Position numbers and translations under genes: made by a program. Positions 40,556-48,572 of a stretch of 64,000 nucleotides of DNA are shown here, in pieces; positions within the stretch are counted from its first letter, which is position 1, and every line of letters starts with the position of its first letter. The notes beneath the pieces were generated by a model. That model did not search any database. It saw nothing but the letters and a program-made list of their open reading frames with translations, and was not told the DNA's origin. The stretch spans positions 186,001 to 250,000 of the forward strand of contig NZ_JADEYR010000002.1 in NCBI RefSeq assembly GCF_015209585.1, in the 5' to 3' direction. Source of the DNA: Brachybacterium epidermidis. Its GTDB lineage: Bacteria; Actinomycetota; Actinomycetes; Actinomycetales; Dermabacteraceae.

Positions 40556-41557
40556 ATGTCCACTGCCACCACCACGTCCGACGCTCCCCCCGGAAGGAGG
40601 CGCGGGCGCGAGAAGCTCCTCGACTGGAAGCTGTTGATCGGCATCGCCGTGGTGGGCGCCCTGCTGGTCGCATCCCTGCTGACCGGGGTGTACGACGTGT
40701 TCGGTGCCGAGGACGGCAGCCAGATGTTCGCCATCACCCGCATCCCCCGCACCGTGGCCCTGGTGCTGGCCGGTGCCGCGATGGCCATGTCAGGGCTGAT
40801 CATGCAGCTGATGACGCAGAACCGCTTCGTGGAGCCCTCCACCACCGGCACCACCGAATGGGCGGGGCTGGGGCTGATCCTGGTGATGATCGCGGCGCCG
40901 TCGGCCTCGATCCTCACCCGCATGGTGGTGGCGATCGTGTTCGCGTTCGTGGGCACCATGGTGTTCTTCCTGTTCCTGCGACGGGTCACGCTGCGCAGCT
41001 CGCTGATCGTGCCGATCATCGGCATCATGCTGGGTGCGGTGGTCAGCTCGATCTCCAGCTTCGTGGCCCTGCAGTTCGACGCCCTGCAGAACCTCGGCGT
41101 GTGGTTCGCCGGGTCCTTCACCTCCGTGCTGCGCGGTCAGTACGAGGTGCTGTGGATCGTGCTGGCGGTGGGCGTCGCGGTGTTCTTCGTGGCCGATCGC
41201 CTCACCGTGGCGGGCCTGGGCGAGGACATCGCCACGAACGTCGGCGTGAACTACCAGCAGGTGGTGCTGCTGGGCACCGGCCTGGTGGCCATCGCCACCG
41301 GTGTGGTCACCGTGGTGGTGGGGAACCTGCCGTTCCTGGGCCTGATCGTGCCCAACGTGGTCTCCATGATCCGCGGGGACGACCTGCGCTCGAACCTGCC
41401 CTGGGTGTGCCTGCTCGGCATCGCCGTGGTCACCGTGTGCGACCTGATCGGACGCACCATCATCATGCCGTTCGAGGTGCCCGTCTCCCTGATCCTGGGG
41501 ATCGTGGGCGCGGCCGTGTTCATCACCATGATCCTCAGGCAGCGTCGCCGTGGCTGA
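40556..41557 (+). CDS. Iron-siderophore ABC transporter permease 1 (FecCD family)
   Basis: The 333-residue protein has about nine helices and FecCD features: RIPRTVALVLAGAAMAMSGLIMQ (shown as RIPRTVALVLAGAAMAMSG), TTGTTEWAGLG and the coupling region GNLPFLGLIVPNVVSMIRGDD. It is the FatD/CeuB-like partner of the next gene. The ATG at 40556 lies just past the hairpin. Its end overlaps the next start by 8 bases. Confidence 0.92.
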   Translation: MSTATTTSDAPPGRRRGREKLLDWKLLIGIAVVGALLVASLLTGVYDVFGAEDGSQMFAITRIPRTVALVLAGAAMAMSGLIMQLMTQNRFVEPSTTGTTEWAGLGLILVMIAAPSASILTRMVVAIVFAFVGTMVFFLFLRRVTLRSSLIVPIIGIMLGAVVSSISSFVALQFDALQNLGVWFAGSFTSVLRGQYEVLWIVLAVGVAVFFVADRLTVAGLGEDIATNVGVNYQQVVLLGTGLVAIATGVVTVVVGNLPFLGLIVPNVVSMIRGDDLRSNLPWVCLLGIAVVTVCDLIGRTIIMPFEVPVSLILGIVGAAVFITMILRQRRRG

Positions 41558-42773
41558 CCGCGACCCGTACCCCATGAACCCGCGCCGCCTCGGGTCCCCG
41601 CCCGCCAACGGCGCGGCCGACGTCTCCACCGCCCCCACCGACACCGCGATGGACCTGGATGCGATGGGCGCGCCCCCCTCCCGCCAGGGCAACCGCTGGG
41701 CCCCGCGCCGCAAGGACCAAGGCGGAGCGGCCGGGACATCGGCCGGGGCAGGGGCCGGAGCCGCGCGCACCCGCAGCAGCTCCGGGGCGTTCCCGGATGC
41801 CTCATCCCGGCGCCGCTACTGGATCGTGGTGGCGGGACTGGCGGTGCTGGCACTGGCCTTCGGCTTCGGCCTGCTCGCCGTGGACAACCCCATGCCGCCC
41901 GGCTCCCGCGGCTTCTGGCTGATCGCCGAGCTGCGCGCCACCTCCCTGCTGGTGATGCTGATCGCCGCGTTCTGCCAGGCCACCGCCACCATCGCCTTCC
42001 AGACCGTCACCAACAACCGCATCCTCACCCCGTCGATCATGGGCTTCGAGTCCCTGTACACGGTGATCCAGACCGGCACCATCTACTTCCTGGGCGTGGC
42101 CGGGGTGGTGGCCCTGCAGGGCGCCGGGCAGTTCCTCGCGCAGGTGGCGATCATGGTGGCACTGTCGGTGCTGCTGTACGGCTGGCTGCTGCGAGGGCGC
42201 TACGCGAACATGCAGGTGATGCTGCTGATCGGCATCATCATCGGTGGGGGGCTGGGATCGGTCTCCTCCTTCATGCAGCGCCTGCTGCCCCCCAGCGAGT
42301 TCGACGTGCTCACCGCCCGCCTGTTCGGCTCGGTCACCAACGCGGAGGTCGAGTACCTCCCGTACGCGATCCCGCTGTGCCTGACGGCCGGGGTGCTGAT
42401 CTGGCTGAACGCCCGCACCCTCAACGTGATCGCCCTGGGGCGGGACGTGTGCATCAACATCGGGGTGGACCACGGACGCCAGACCATCTACACCCTGGTA
42501 CTGGTCTCCGTGCTGATGGCGGTCTCCACGGCCCTCATCGGACCCATGACCTTCTTCGGCTTCCTGGTCGCCACCCTCACCTACCAGGCCGCCGGCACCC
42601 ACGACCACCGCCGCCTGCTGCCCGTGGGCGTGCTGATGGGCTTCGTGGTGCTGGCCGGGGCGTACTTCGTGATGAACCACGTGTTCTACGCCCAGGGAGT
42701 CGTCTCCATCATCATCGAGCTCGTCGGCGGGACCGTGTTCCTCGCCGTCATCATGCGGAAGGGGCGCCTGTGA
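41550..42773 (+). CDS. Iron-siderophore ABC transporter permease 2 (FecCD family)
   Basis: The 407-residue protein carries an unusual 90-residue cytoplasmic N-terminus rich in Pro, Ala, Gly, Arg and Ser before the FecCD domain (LRATSLLVMLIAAFCQATAT, NRILTPSIMGFESLY, IGPMTFFGFLVATLTYQAAG). The GTG start lies inside the end of permease 1 (GTGGCTGA). Its stop overlaps the ATPase start (GTGA). The extension is not part of the family core; its role is unknown. Confidence 0.9.
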   Translation: MADRDPYPMNPRRLGSPPANGAADVSTAPTDTAMDLDAMGAPPSRQGNRWAPRRKDQGGAAGTSAGAGAGAARTRSSSGAFPDASSRRRYWIVVAGLAVLALAFGFGLLAVDNPMPPGSRGFWLIAELRATSLLVMLIAAFCQATATIAFQTVTNNRILTPSIMGFESLYTVIQTGTIYFLGVAGVVALQGAGQFLAQVAIMVALSVLLYGWLLRGRYANMQVMLLIGIIIGGGLGSVSSFMQRLLPPSEFDVLTARLFGSVTNAEVEYLPYAIPLCLTAGVLIWLNARTLNVIALGRDVCINIGVDHGRQTIYTLVLVSVLMAVSTALIGPMTFFGFLVATLTYQAAGTHDHRRLLPVGVLMGFVVLAGAYFVMNHVFYAQGVVSIIIELVGGTVFLAVIMRKGRL

Positions 42774-43534
42774 TCACCATCGACACCGTGCGCAAGCGGT
42801 ACGTCTCCAGCTCGGGCACCGTGGAGATCGGCCCGGTCTCCATCGAGATCCCCTCGGGCGGCGTGACCGCCCTGGTGGGGCCCAACGGTGCCGGCAAGTC
42901 CACCTTGCTCACCATGGTGGGGCGCCTGCTCGGCATCGACGAGGGCGCGATCGAGGTGGCCGGGTACGACGTGTCCTCCACCGCCTCCAAGGACCTCGCC
43001 AAGGTGCTCTCGGTGCTGCGCCAGGAGAACCACTTCATCACCCGCCTCACCGTGCGGCAGCTGGTGGGGGTCGGCCGCTTCCCCTACTCGAAGGGGCGCC
43101 TGACCGCCCTGGACGAGCAGAAGATCAGCGAGGCCATCGACTTCCTGAACCTCGAGGAGCTCGAGGACCGCTACCTCGACCAGCTCTCCGGCGGCCAGCG
43201 GCAGCGCGCGTACGTGGCCATGGTGCTGGCCCAGGACACCGAGTACGTGCTGCTGGACGAGCCGCTGAACAACCTCGACATGCAGCACAGCGTGCAGATG
43301 ATGGGCCGCCTGCGCGATGCCGCCCGCGAGCTGGGCCGCACCATCGTGGTGGTGCTTCACGACATCAACTTCGCCGCGCACTACGCCGACCACATCATCG
43401 CGATGAAGGACGGCGCCGTGGTCGAGCACGGCCCGGTGGAGACGATCATGGACGGCGCCGTGCTCTCGCGCGTGTTCAACACCCCCGTGCAAGTGGTCGA
43501 GGGACCCAACGGGCCGCTGGCCGTGTACTACTGA
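42770..43534 (+). CDS. Iron-siderophore ABC transporter ATPase
   Basis: The 254-residue protein has Walker A GPNGAGKST (37-45), signature [17 protein letters not shown], Walker B YVLLDEPLNNLD and switch histidine VVVLHDINFAAHYADH. This is the FepC/FatE/CeuD class that powers siderophore import. The GTG start overlaps the stop of permease 2. It ends the operon. Confidence 0.95.
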   Translation: MITIDTVRKRYVSSSGTVEIGPVSIEIPSGGVTALVGPNGAGKSTLLTMVGRLLGIDEGAIEVAGYDVSSTASKDLAKVLSVLRQENHFITRLTVRQLVGVGRFPYSKGRLTALDEQKISEAIDFLNLEELEDRYLDQLSGGQRQRAYVAMVLAQDTEYVLLDEPLNNLDMQHSVQMMGRLRDAARELGRTIVVVLHDINFAAHYADHIIAMKDGAVVEHGPVETIMDGAVLSRVFNTPVQVVEGPNGPLAVYY

Positions 43535-43603
43535 GGCCGCCGCCGCTGGGACAGGCGCGAGCGGCCGCCTCGCTCGAGCGGAGCTGCCTGACAGGGCAGG
43601 GTC

Positions 43604-44076
43604 TCAGTGCCCTGAGTCAGCAGGGTCGCGGCCGGCGCGGCCGTCCGCCCGGTCGAGCTCGTCGATCCGCACCAGCTCGTCCTCGGCCAGGCGCAGCTGC
43701 ACCGATCCCAGGTTCTCCACGATCCGCGAGGGGGTGACGGACTTCGGTATCGCCACGATCCCGCGCGCCAGGTGCCAGGCCAGCACCACCTGGGCGGGGG
43801 TGGCGCCGTGCGCCTGGGCGATCGCGGTGATCGCCTCGTTCTCCAGCAGATCGCTCCTGCCCTGCCCCAGAGGCCCCCAGGCCTGCGTGAGGATCCGGTG
43901 CTCGTCGTGGAAGGCGCGCAGCTCCCGCTGCTGGAAGTAGGGGTGCAGCTCGATCTGGTGGATCACCGGGACCACCCCGGTGGCCTCGATACGTCGGAGT
44001 CGACCTTGTAGACGCCGTAGCCCAGCTGGGGGATGGAACCGCCGTCGTGGAAGGTGAGAGTGGGGCTGGCGGGCAT
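43604..44076 (-). pseudogene. Aldo/keto reductase with internal deletion and frameshift
   Basis: The ATG at 44076 opens a normal AKR N-terminus, LTFHDGGSIPQLGYGVYKVD, which then breaks at about 43990-44000. The other frame continues with the C-terminal third of an AKR: RIEATGVVPVIHQIELHPYF, ILTQAWGPLGQG, VVLAWHLARGIVAIPKSVTP. Roughly 125 residues, including the catalytic Asp-Tyr-Lys-His region, are missing between the two. The gene cannot make an active enzyme. It is divergent from the LssY gene. Confidence 0.85.
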
Positions 44077-44112
44077 GGTCTCCTCCGGATCCTCGAGCGC
44101 TGCGGACCACCC

Positions 44113-44118
44113 TACGAT
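44113..44118 (+). promoter_or_regulatory. -10 element of the leaderless uORF-LssY unit
   Basis: TACGAT fits the TAnnnT pattern and ends 6 bases before an ATG at 44125 that opens a 19-codon frame. I cannot assign a firm -35. Confidence 0.5.
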
Positions 44119-44124
44119 GGCCCC

Positions 44125-44184
44125 ATGATCCGAACCGGTGCCCAGGCGGCGGCGCATCCGGCCCGCCCGGGGGCGGCGCGATGA
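44125..44184 (+). CDS. 19-codon leaderless upstream ORF coupled to the LssY gene
   Basis: The frame MIRTGAQAAAHPARPGAAR begins 6 bases after the TACGAT -10, so its ATG would be the first codon of the mRNA. It ends in TGA at 44182-44184, overlapping the ATG of the downstream 516-codon gene by ATGA. The peptide is Ala/Arg-rich and shows no domain. Its likely function is to deliver ribosomes to the downstream start, which has no clear ribosome-binding site of its own. Confidence 0.5.
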   Translation: MIRTGAQAAAHPARPGAAR

Positions 44185-45731
44185 CCCCGGCCCGGCAGCC
44201 GCGGCTGGCGCCGCTGGACCGGCCCGTCCCCGCCGAGCAGCCGCACTACGACCACCAGCGCGGCCACGCCCCGATCCGGGGCGGCTTCGAGCTGTACGGG
44301 CTGCTGGACACCCTGTTCATCGTGGCGGGCCTGGTGCTGTCGGTGTGGCTGGCCGGCCTGTACCTGCTGGAGGGCTTCTCGCTCACCCCGGTGCGGATGC
44401 TGTACCTGGTGGGCTTCTGGCTGCTGCTGACGTACATCGCGCTGCCCCGACTGCACCAGCTGATGACCTGGATCTACCTGCCGGACTACTTCATCGGCCG
44501 CACCCGCACCGTCGAGGGCGTGCTGTCGGACCCGATCAACCTGGCCTTCGACGGTGACGAGGCCGATCTGCACGTGGCCATGCGCCGGGCCGGCTGGGTG
44601 CTCGCCGAGGAGCGCACCGTGGGCTCGGCCTGGGACATGGTGCGGGCCACGCTGCTGCGCCGCTCCTACCCGGAGGCGCCCGTCTCGGACCTGTTCCTGA
44701 TGGGGCGGCGGCACGACTTCACGTACCAGCAGGAGGTGGGCGGCACCACCGCCAAGCGCCACCACGTGCGCTTCTGGAGGATGCCGCGCAGCTTCTCCCT
44801 GCCCGGCGGGTACCGGGCCGACTGGCTGGCCGCCGGCACCTACGACCGCGCCGTCGGCTTCTCCTTCTTCACCCTCCAGTTCACCCACCGCATCGACGAG
44901 AACATCGACGTGGAGCGCGACTACGTGATCGACACCGTTCGCTACGCCGACCCCCGGGTGCAGGTGGAGGTGATCCGTGAGTTCTCCGCCGCCTACCACC
45001 ACCGCAACGGCCAGGGCGACCGGATCCGCACCGACGGCGACCTGCCGATCATCGACGTGGCCGGGGCCGCTGCGCGCTCCGACGGCGCCACCGCGATGAT
45101 GCTGCAGCGGCACCGGCCCACCGGCACCAGCGTATGGCGGGCCCGCGCCGTCTCCTCCGCCCACAGGGCACTGCGGCTGCGCTCCGACGCGAGCGGGCGG
45201 CAGCCTGCCACCCGCCCCGACCTGGCCGGTTCCTGGCACGAGACCCTCGACGACCTGCACGAGACCATCTCCGGCGCGGCCGACCATCACCTGCCGCCAC
45301 CCACCGTCGTCTTCACCGCCGCCCTGGTGCTGCTGCAGACGATCCCGGTGATCGCCCAATGGGTGGCCCGGGCACTGGGGGAGGACCTCTCGATGCTGTT
45401 CGCCGACGCCTTCCTGGTGTTCCCCGAGCCGGCGGAGCTGATCCAGGTCTCGGTGTTCGTGGGAGCGCTCGTCGCGCTGATGATCGGGGTGTTCCGACGC
45501 AGCCGCTGGGCCCGCGTGGGCCTGATGGCGCTGTTCACCGCCGATGCGGTGCTGCGCCTGCTGGTGGCCTCCACCGCCGGGAGCGACGCCGCCCATGCCC
45601 TGCTGGTGGGTGCCGGCGCCTCCGCGCTCGGCGTCATGGCGATCACCTCGGACGCCTCCCGACTGTGGGTGCAGACCCCGCGCCTGCCCTCCCGGTCCTC
45701 GCGGCACTCCACCTCCGTCCCGGCCGCCTGA
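44181..45731 (+). CDS. LssY C-terminal-domain membrane protein
   Basis: The 516-residue protein has two N-terminal helices (about 38-100), a globular LssY C-terminal-type domain (about 110-290; DPINLAFDGDEADLHVAMRR, GWVLAEERTVGSAW, LMGRRHDFTYQQEVGGTTAK, HHVRFWRMP), and three or four C-terminal helices. The domain is found alone or fused to PAP2/DedA proteins; its biochemical role is not settled. Translation is probably coupled to the 19-codon upstream frame. Confidence 0.85.
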   Translation: MTPARQPRLAPLDRPVPAEQPHYDHQRGHAPIRGGFELYGLLDTLFIVAGLVLSVWLAGLYLLEGFSLTPVRMLYLVGFWLLLTYIALPRLHQLMTWIYLPDYFIGRTRTVEGVLSDPINLAFDGDEADLHVAMRRAGWVLAEERTVGSAWDMVRATLLRRSYPEAPVSDLFLMGRRHDFTYQQEVGGTTAKRHHVRFWRMPRSFSLPGGYRADWLAAGTYDRAVGFSFFTLQFTHRIDENIDVERDYVIDTVRYADPRVQVEVIREFSAAYHHRNGQGDRIRTDGDLPIIDVAGAAARSDGATAMMLQRHRPTGTSVWRARAVSSAHRALRLRSDASGRQPATRPDLAGSWHETLDDLHETISGAADHHLPPPTVVFTAALVLLQTIPVIAQWVARALGEDLSMLFADAFLVFPEPAELIQVSVFVGALVALMIGVFRRSRWARVGLMALFTADAVLRLLVASTAGSDAAHALLVGAGASALGVMAITSDASRLWVQTPRLPSRSSRHSTSVPAA

Positions 45732-45897
45732 GAGCGGAACGCATGCAGGGGAGGGCCGCCGAGGCCGGCCCCTCCCGTGGAGCGCGCCGCCCAGCTTTGT
45801 CGCGCCCGCGCGGCCCGGAGCGAGCGAGGGAGGCCGGATGCCCCTGTGTCCGAGCATGCCGTCCGGTTCCTGACTCATTGCCGGCTCCAGACCGGAC

Positions 45898-45919
45898 GTT
45901 CACGTCCCTGTCACGGTCG
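45898..45919 (+). promoter_or_regulatory. Candidate PHO box upstream of phoX
   Basis: Two adjacent 11-base units, GTTCACGTCCC and TGTCACGGTCG, resemble the direct-repeat units bound by PhoP in actinobacteria (GTTCAnnnnnC type). They lie 94 bases before the phosphatase start. The first unit is good and the second weaker. Phosphate-starvation control would fit the product. Confidence 0.4.
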
Positions 45920-46012
45920 CGTGAGGCACCCGTCATCTTCGAGGAGGACCGTCGGCCGCGCCCCACAGCGCGCCCGCCACGGTCGCGCTCTCTCCTCACG
46001 AAGGCTCCTCCC

Positions 46013-48145
46013 ATGCCCCGTCTGAACCTCCCCCTGCTCATGGACGGCCACACCCGCGGCAAGCGCTCCGCGGCGACCTGCGCACTCAAATGCGGCAACC
46101 AGTGCATCGGTGCCGACTGCAACACCTCCACCAACGCCTACTTCCGCGACATCGCCGCCGGTGCCCTGTCCCGTCGTGCGCTCATCGGCGGCGGCACCGG
46201 TGCGATCGCCATCGCCGTGGCCGGCACCCAGGGAGCCCTCGCGGACGGCCCCGCCGCCGCCAAGCCCGGGAAGGGGAACGGGAAGGGCAAGGGCGGCAGG
46301 CCCGACGCCGCCCCGAACGGCTCCGAGCTGGTGTTCGCCCCGATCGCACCCGTGGACGCCGCGGCCGACGAGTTCACCGTTCCCGAGGGCTTCACCTGGC
46401 ACCCGATCATCCGCTGGGGCGACCCGATCTTCGAGGACGCACCGGAGTTCGACTGGCACGCCCAGAGCGCCGAGGCGCAGAACCTTCAGTTCGGCTACAA
46501 CAACGACTACACCGAGATCCAGGAGGTGCCCGGCACGAACGGTCGCCGCGCGGTGATGTTCGTGAACCACGAGTACACCAACGAGAACATCATGTTCCCG
46601 CCCACCATGGGCGCCGAGGAGGTCATCGAGGTGGGCATGGCGGCCCACGGCCTGACCGTGGTGGAGCTGGAGCGCAGGAACCACAACTTCCCGTACCGGT
46701 ACGTGCGCGGGGCCGAGCTGAACCGCCGCATCCTGCTGTCGGACACCTTCGAGCTGACCGGCGCCGCCGCCGGCTCCGACCTGGTCACCACCATCGAGGA
46801 CCCCGAGGGCCGCCACGTGCTGGGCACCCTGGGCAACTGCGCCGGCGGTCTCACCCCGTGGGGCACCCTGCTCTCGGGCGAGGAGAACTTCCACTCCTAC
46901 TTCCGCGCACCCGGCACCACCGCCGAGGAGAAGCGCTACGGGCTGGCCGACGCCCCCACCGCCCGCGGCTGGGAGAACGCCCACGAGCGCTTCGATACCC
47001 GCAACGAGGGCTACCGGAACGAGGCCAACCGCTTCGGCTACATCGTCGAGGTGGATCCCTGGGACCCCACCTCCACGCCGAAGAAGCACACCGCCCTGGG
47101 CCGCTTCAAGCACGAGGGCGCCAACGTGATCATCGCCGAGGACGGCCGCGTGGTCGCCTACTCCGGCGACGACGAGCGCTTCGACTACCTGTACAAGTTC
47201 GTCTCCGCCAAGAAGTACGTCGAGGGCGATCGCGCGCACAACATGACCCTGCTGGAGGAGGGCGACCTGTACGTCGCCCGCTTCGACGGCAACTCCCCGG
47301 CCGCCGAGATCGACGGCTCCGGGGACCTGCCCTCCGACGGTGCGTTCGACGGCACCGGCCAGTGGCTTCCCCTGGTGCTGGACGGGGCCTCCCAGGTGCC
47401 CGGCTTCACCGTGGAGCAGGTGCTGGTCCACACCCGCCTCGCGGCCGACGCCGTGGGCCCCACCAAGATGGACCGCTGCGAGGACGTCGAGCCCTCTGTC
47501 CACACCCGGCGCGTGTACGTGGCCTGCACCAACAACTCCAACCGCGGCGTGGGCGCCAACGCCGGCCCCGATGAGGCCAACCCCCGCACCGCCAACCGCG
47601 ACGGCCATGTGATCGAGATCGACGAGCTGGGCGACCAGACCTCCACCTCCTTCGCCTGGAACCTGCTGCTGGTGTGCGGCGATCCGGAGACCGATCAGGG
47701 CACCTACTTCGGTGGCTTCCCCGAGGATCAGGTCTCCCCGATCTCCTGCCCCGACAACCTGGCCTTCGACTCGGTGGGCAACCTGTGGATCTCCACCGAT
47801 GGCCAGCCCTCCGGCATCGGCTACAACGACGGCCTGTTCCGCGTGACCCTGGACGGCGAGGCCCGCGGCCGCGTCGAGCAGTTCCTGTCCGTCCCCCGCG
47901 ACGGCGAGACCTGCGGGCCGATCGTGCGCGACCGGGACCGCACCGCCTTCGTCTCCGTGCAGCACCCGGGGGAGGATGGCGAGTGGGGCGCTCACACCTC
48001 GTACTTCCCCGACTACGACGGCACCGGCCCCAAGCCCTCGGTGGTCCAGGTGATGCCCTCCAAGCCCGGCAAGGGCAAGGGGCGCGGCAACGGGAACGGG
48101 AACGGCAAGGGGAAGGGCAACGGCAAGGGGAACGGTCGGGGCTGA
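46013..48145 (+). CDS. phoX: PhoX-type alkaline phosphatase (DUF839), Tat-exported
   Basis: The 710-residue protein is a PhoX-family phosphatase, a Ca/Fe-dependent six-bladed propeller that releases phosphate from esters outside the cell. A twin-arginine signal (LSRRALIGGGTG, Arg54-Arg55) follows an N-terminal extension containing four cysteines (Cys23, 27, 31, 36; TCALKCGNQCIGADC). Family motifs include FVNHEYTNE, GTLGNCAGGLTPWGTLLSGE, EDGRVVAYSGDDERFDY and CPDNLAFDSVGNLW. Gly/Lys/Asn-rich low-complexity runs lie after the signal and at the very end (GKGKGRGNGNGNGKGKGNGK), likely wall or polyanion contacts. A candidate PHO box lies upstream. Confidence 0.9.
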   Translation: MPRLNLPLLMDGHTRGKRSAATCALKCGNQCIGADCNTSTNAYFRDIAAGALSRRALIGGGTGAIAIAVAGTQGALADGPAAAKPGKGNGKGKGGRPDAAPNGSELVFAPIAPVDAAADEFTVPEGFTWHPIIRWGDPIFEDAPEFDWHAQSAEAQNLQFGYNNDYTEIQEVPGTNGRRAVMFVNHEYTNENIMFPPTMGAEEVIEVGMAAHGLTVVELERRNHNFPYRYVRGAELNRRILLSDTFELTGAAAGSDLVTTIEDPEGRHVLGTLGNCAGGLTPWGTLLSGEENFHSYFRAPGTTAEEKRYGLADAPTARGWENAHERFDTRNEGYRNEANRFGYIVEVDPWDPTSTPKKHTALGRFKHEGANVIIAEDGRVVAYSGDDERFDYLYKFVSAKKYVEGDRAHNMTLLEEGDLYVARFDGNSPAAEIDGSGDLPSDGAFDGTGQWLPLVLDGASQVPGFTVEQVLVHTRLAADAVGPTKMDRCEDVEPSVHTRRVYVACTNNSNRGVGANAGPDEANPRTANRDGHVIEIDELGDQTSTSFAWNLLLVCGDPETDQGTYFGGFPEDQVSPISCPDNLAFDSVGNLWISTDGQPSGIGYNDGLFRVTLDGEARGRVEQFLSVPRDGETCGPIVRDRDRTAFVSVQHPGEDGEWGAHTSYFPDYDGTGPKPSVVQVMPSKPGKGKGRGNGNGNGKGKGNGKGNGRG

Positions 48146-48163
48146 CCCACCCCGCGCCGTCAT

Positions 48164-48218
48164 GAGTGGAGCAGTTCGGTCGCTTCCCGACGCTGGAAAC
48201 AACCGAACTGCTCCACTC
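48164..48218. terminator. 17-bp perfect inverted repeat after phoX
   Basis: GAGTGGAGCAGTTCGGT (48164-48180) pairs perfectly with 48202-48218 around a 21-base loop that itself contains TTCC/GGAA. It begins 19 bases after the phoX stop. A terminator is the likely role. Confidence 0.6.
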
Positions 48219-48490
48219 GCGTGACGAGGGGTGCTGAGGTGGTCCGTGCCGCGAGGTCCTGTCGTAACCCTGCGCTGCCCGGATCCTGAGGGCGTGTCCC
48301 CCGGGATCCCGCCGCGAGACCGTCCCGGGGGCGTGCGCCAGGCAGTGATCCTCACCACCCCCGCGTCGCCCACCCCGTGGCTCGACAAGGCGCCCGCACC
48401 GTCCCCGCACCGCCCCCGAGGCTTATTTCTCTCGCGCGCGCACGCGAGACAGGCCCTGACCGTCGGTGCCCCTCATCACTGGGAGAAGTC
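48219..48490. other. Non-coding gap before the Mrp operon
   Basis: Together with the flanking hairpin and promoter this gap is over 300 bases. I see no supported gene. It contains a small hairpin (TCTCGCG 48430-48436, complement 48443-48449) next to an AT-rich TTATTT, and short frames without ribosome-binding sites. Confidence 0.5.
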
Positions 48491-48520
48491 TTGGGGCAGG
48501 TCGTGACCTGTCGATAAGAT
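48491..48520 (+). promoter_or_regulatory. Mrp operon promoter with operator-like palindrome in the spacer
   Basis: TTGGGG (48491-48496) and TAAGAT (48515-48520) are 18 bases apart. Between them CAGGTC-GT-GACCTG (48497-48510) is a perfect 6-2-6 palindrome filling most of the spacer. The -10 ends 7 bases before an ATG at 48528, giving a leaderless start. The palindrome would let a regulator block polymerase, or twist the spacer as MerR-type proteins do. Confidence 0.5.
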
Positions 48521-48527
48521 CCTGGCC

Positions 48528-48572
48528 ATGTCCCGCCACGATGCCACCTCCTGCCCTGTTCGGGGGTGGTGA
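48528..48572 (+). CDS. 14-codon leaderless upstream ORF coupled to mrpA
   Basis: The frame MSRHDATSCPVRGW starts 7 bases after the predicted -10, so the ATG would be the mRNA 5' end. Its TGA (48570-48572) overlaps the mrpA ATG (TGATG). The peptide has one cysteine followed by proline near the end, a place where slow decoding could alter coupling. No homolog is known to me; the support is position and overlap only. Confidence 0.5.
   Translation: MSRHDATSCPVRGW

Noticed and set aside
45911-48388. An 825-codon leftward open frame opposite phoX
   Set aside because: No domain, Gly/Val/His-rich shadow; phoX on the other strand has a Tat signal and family motifs throughout.
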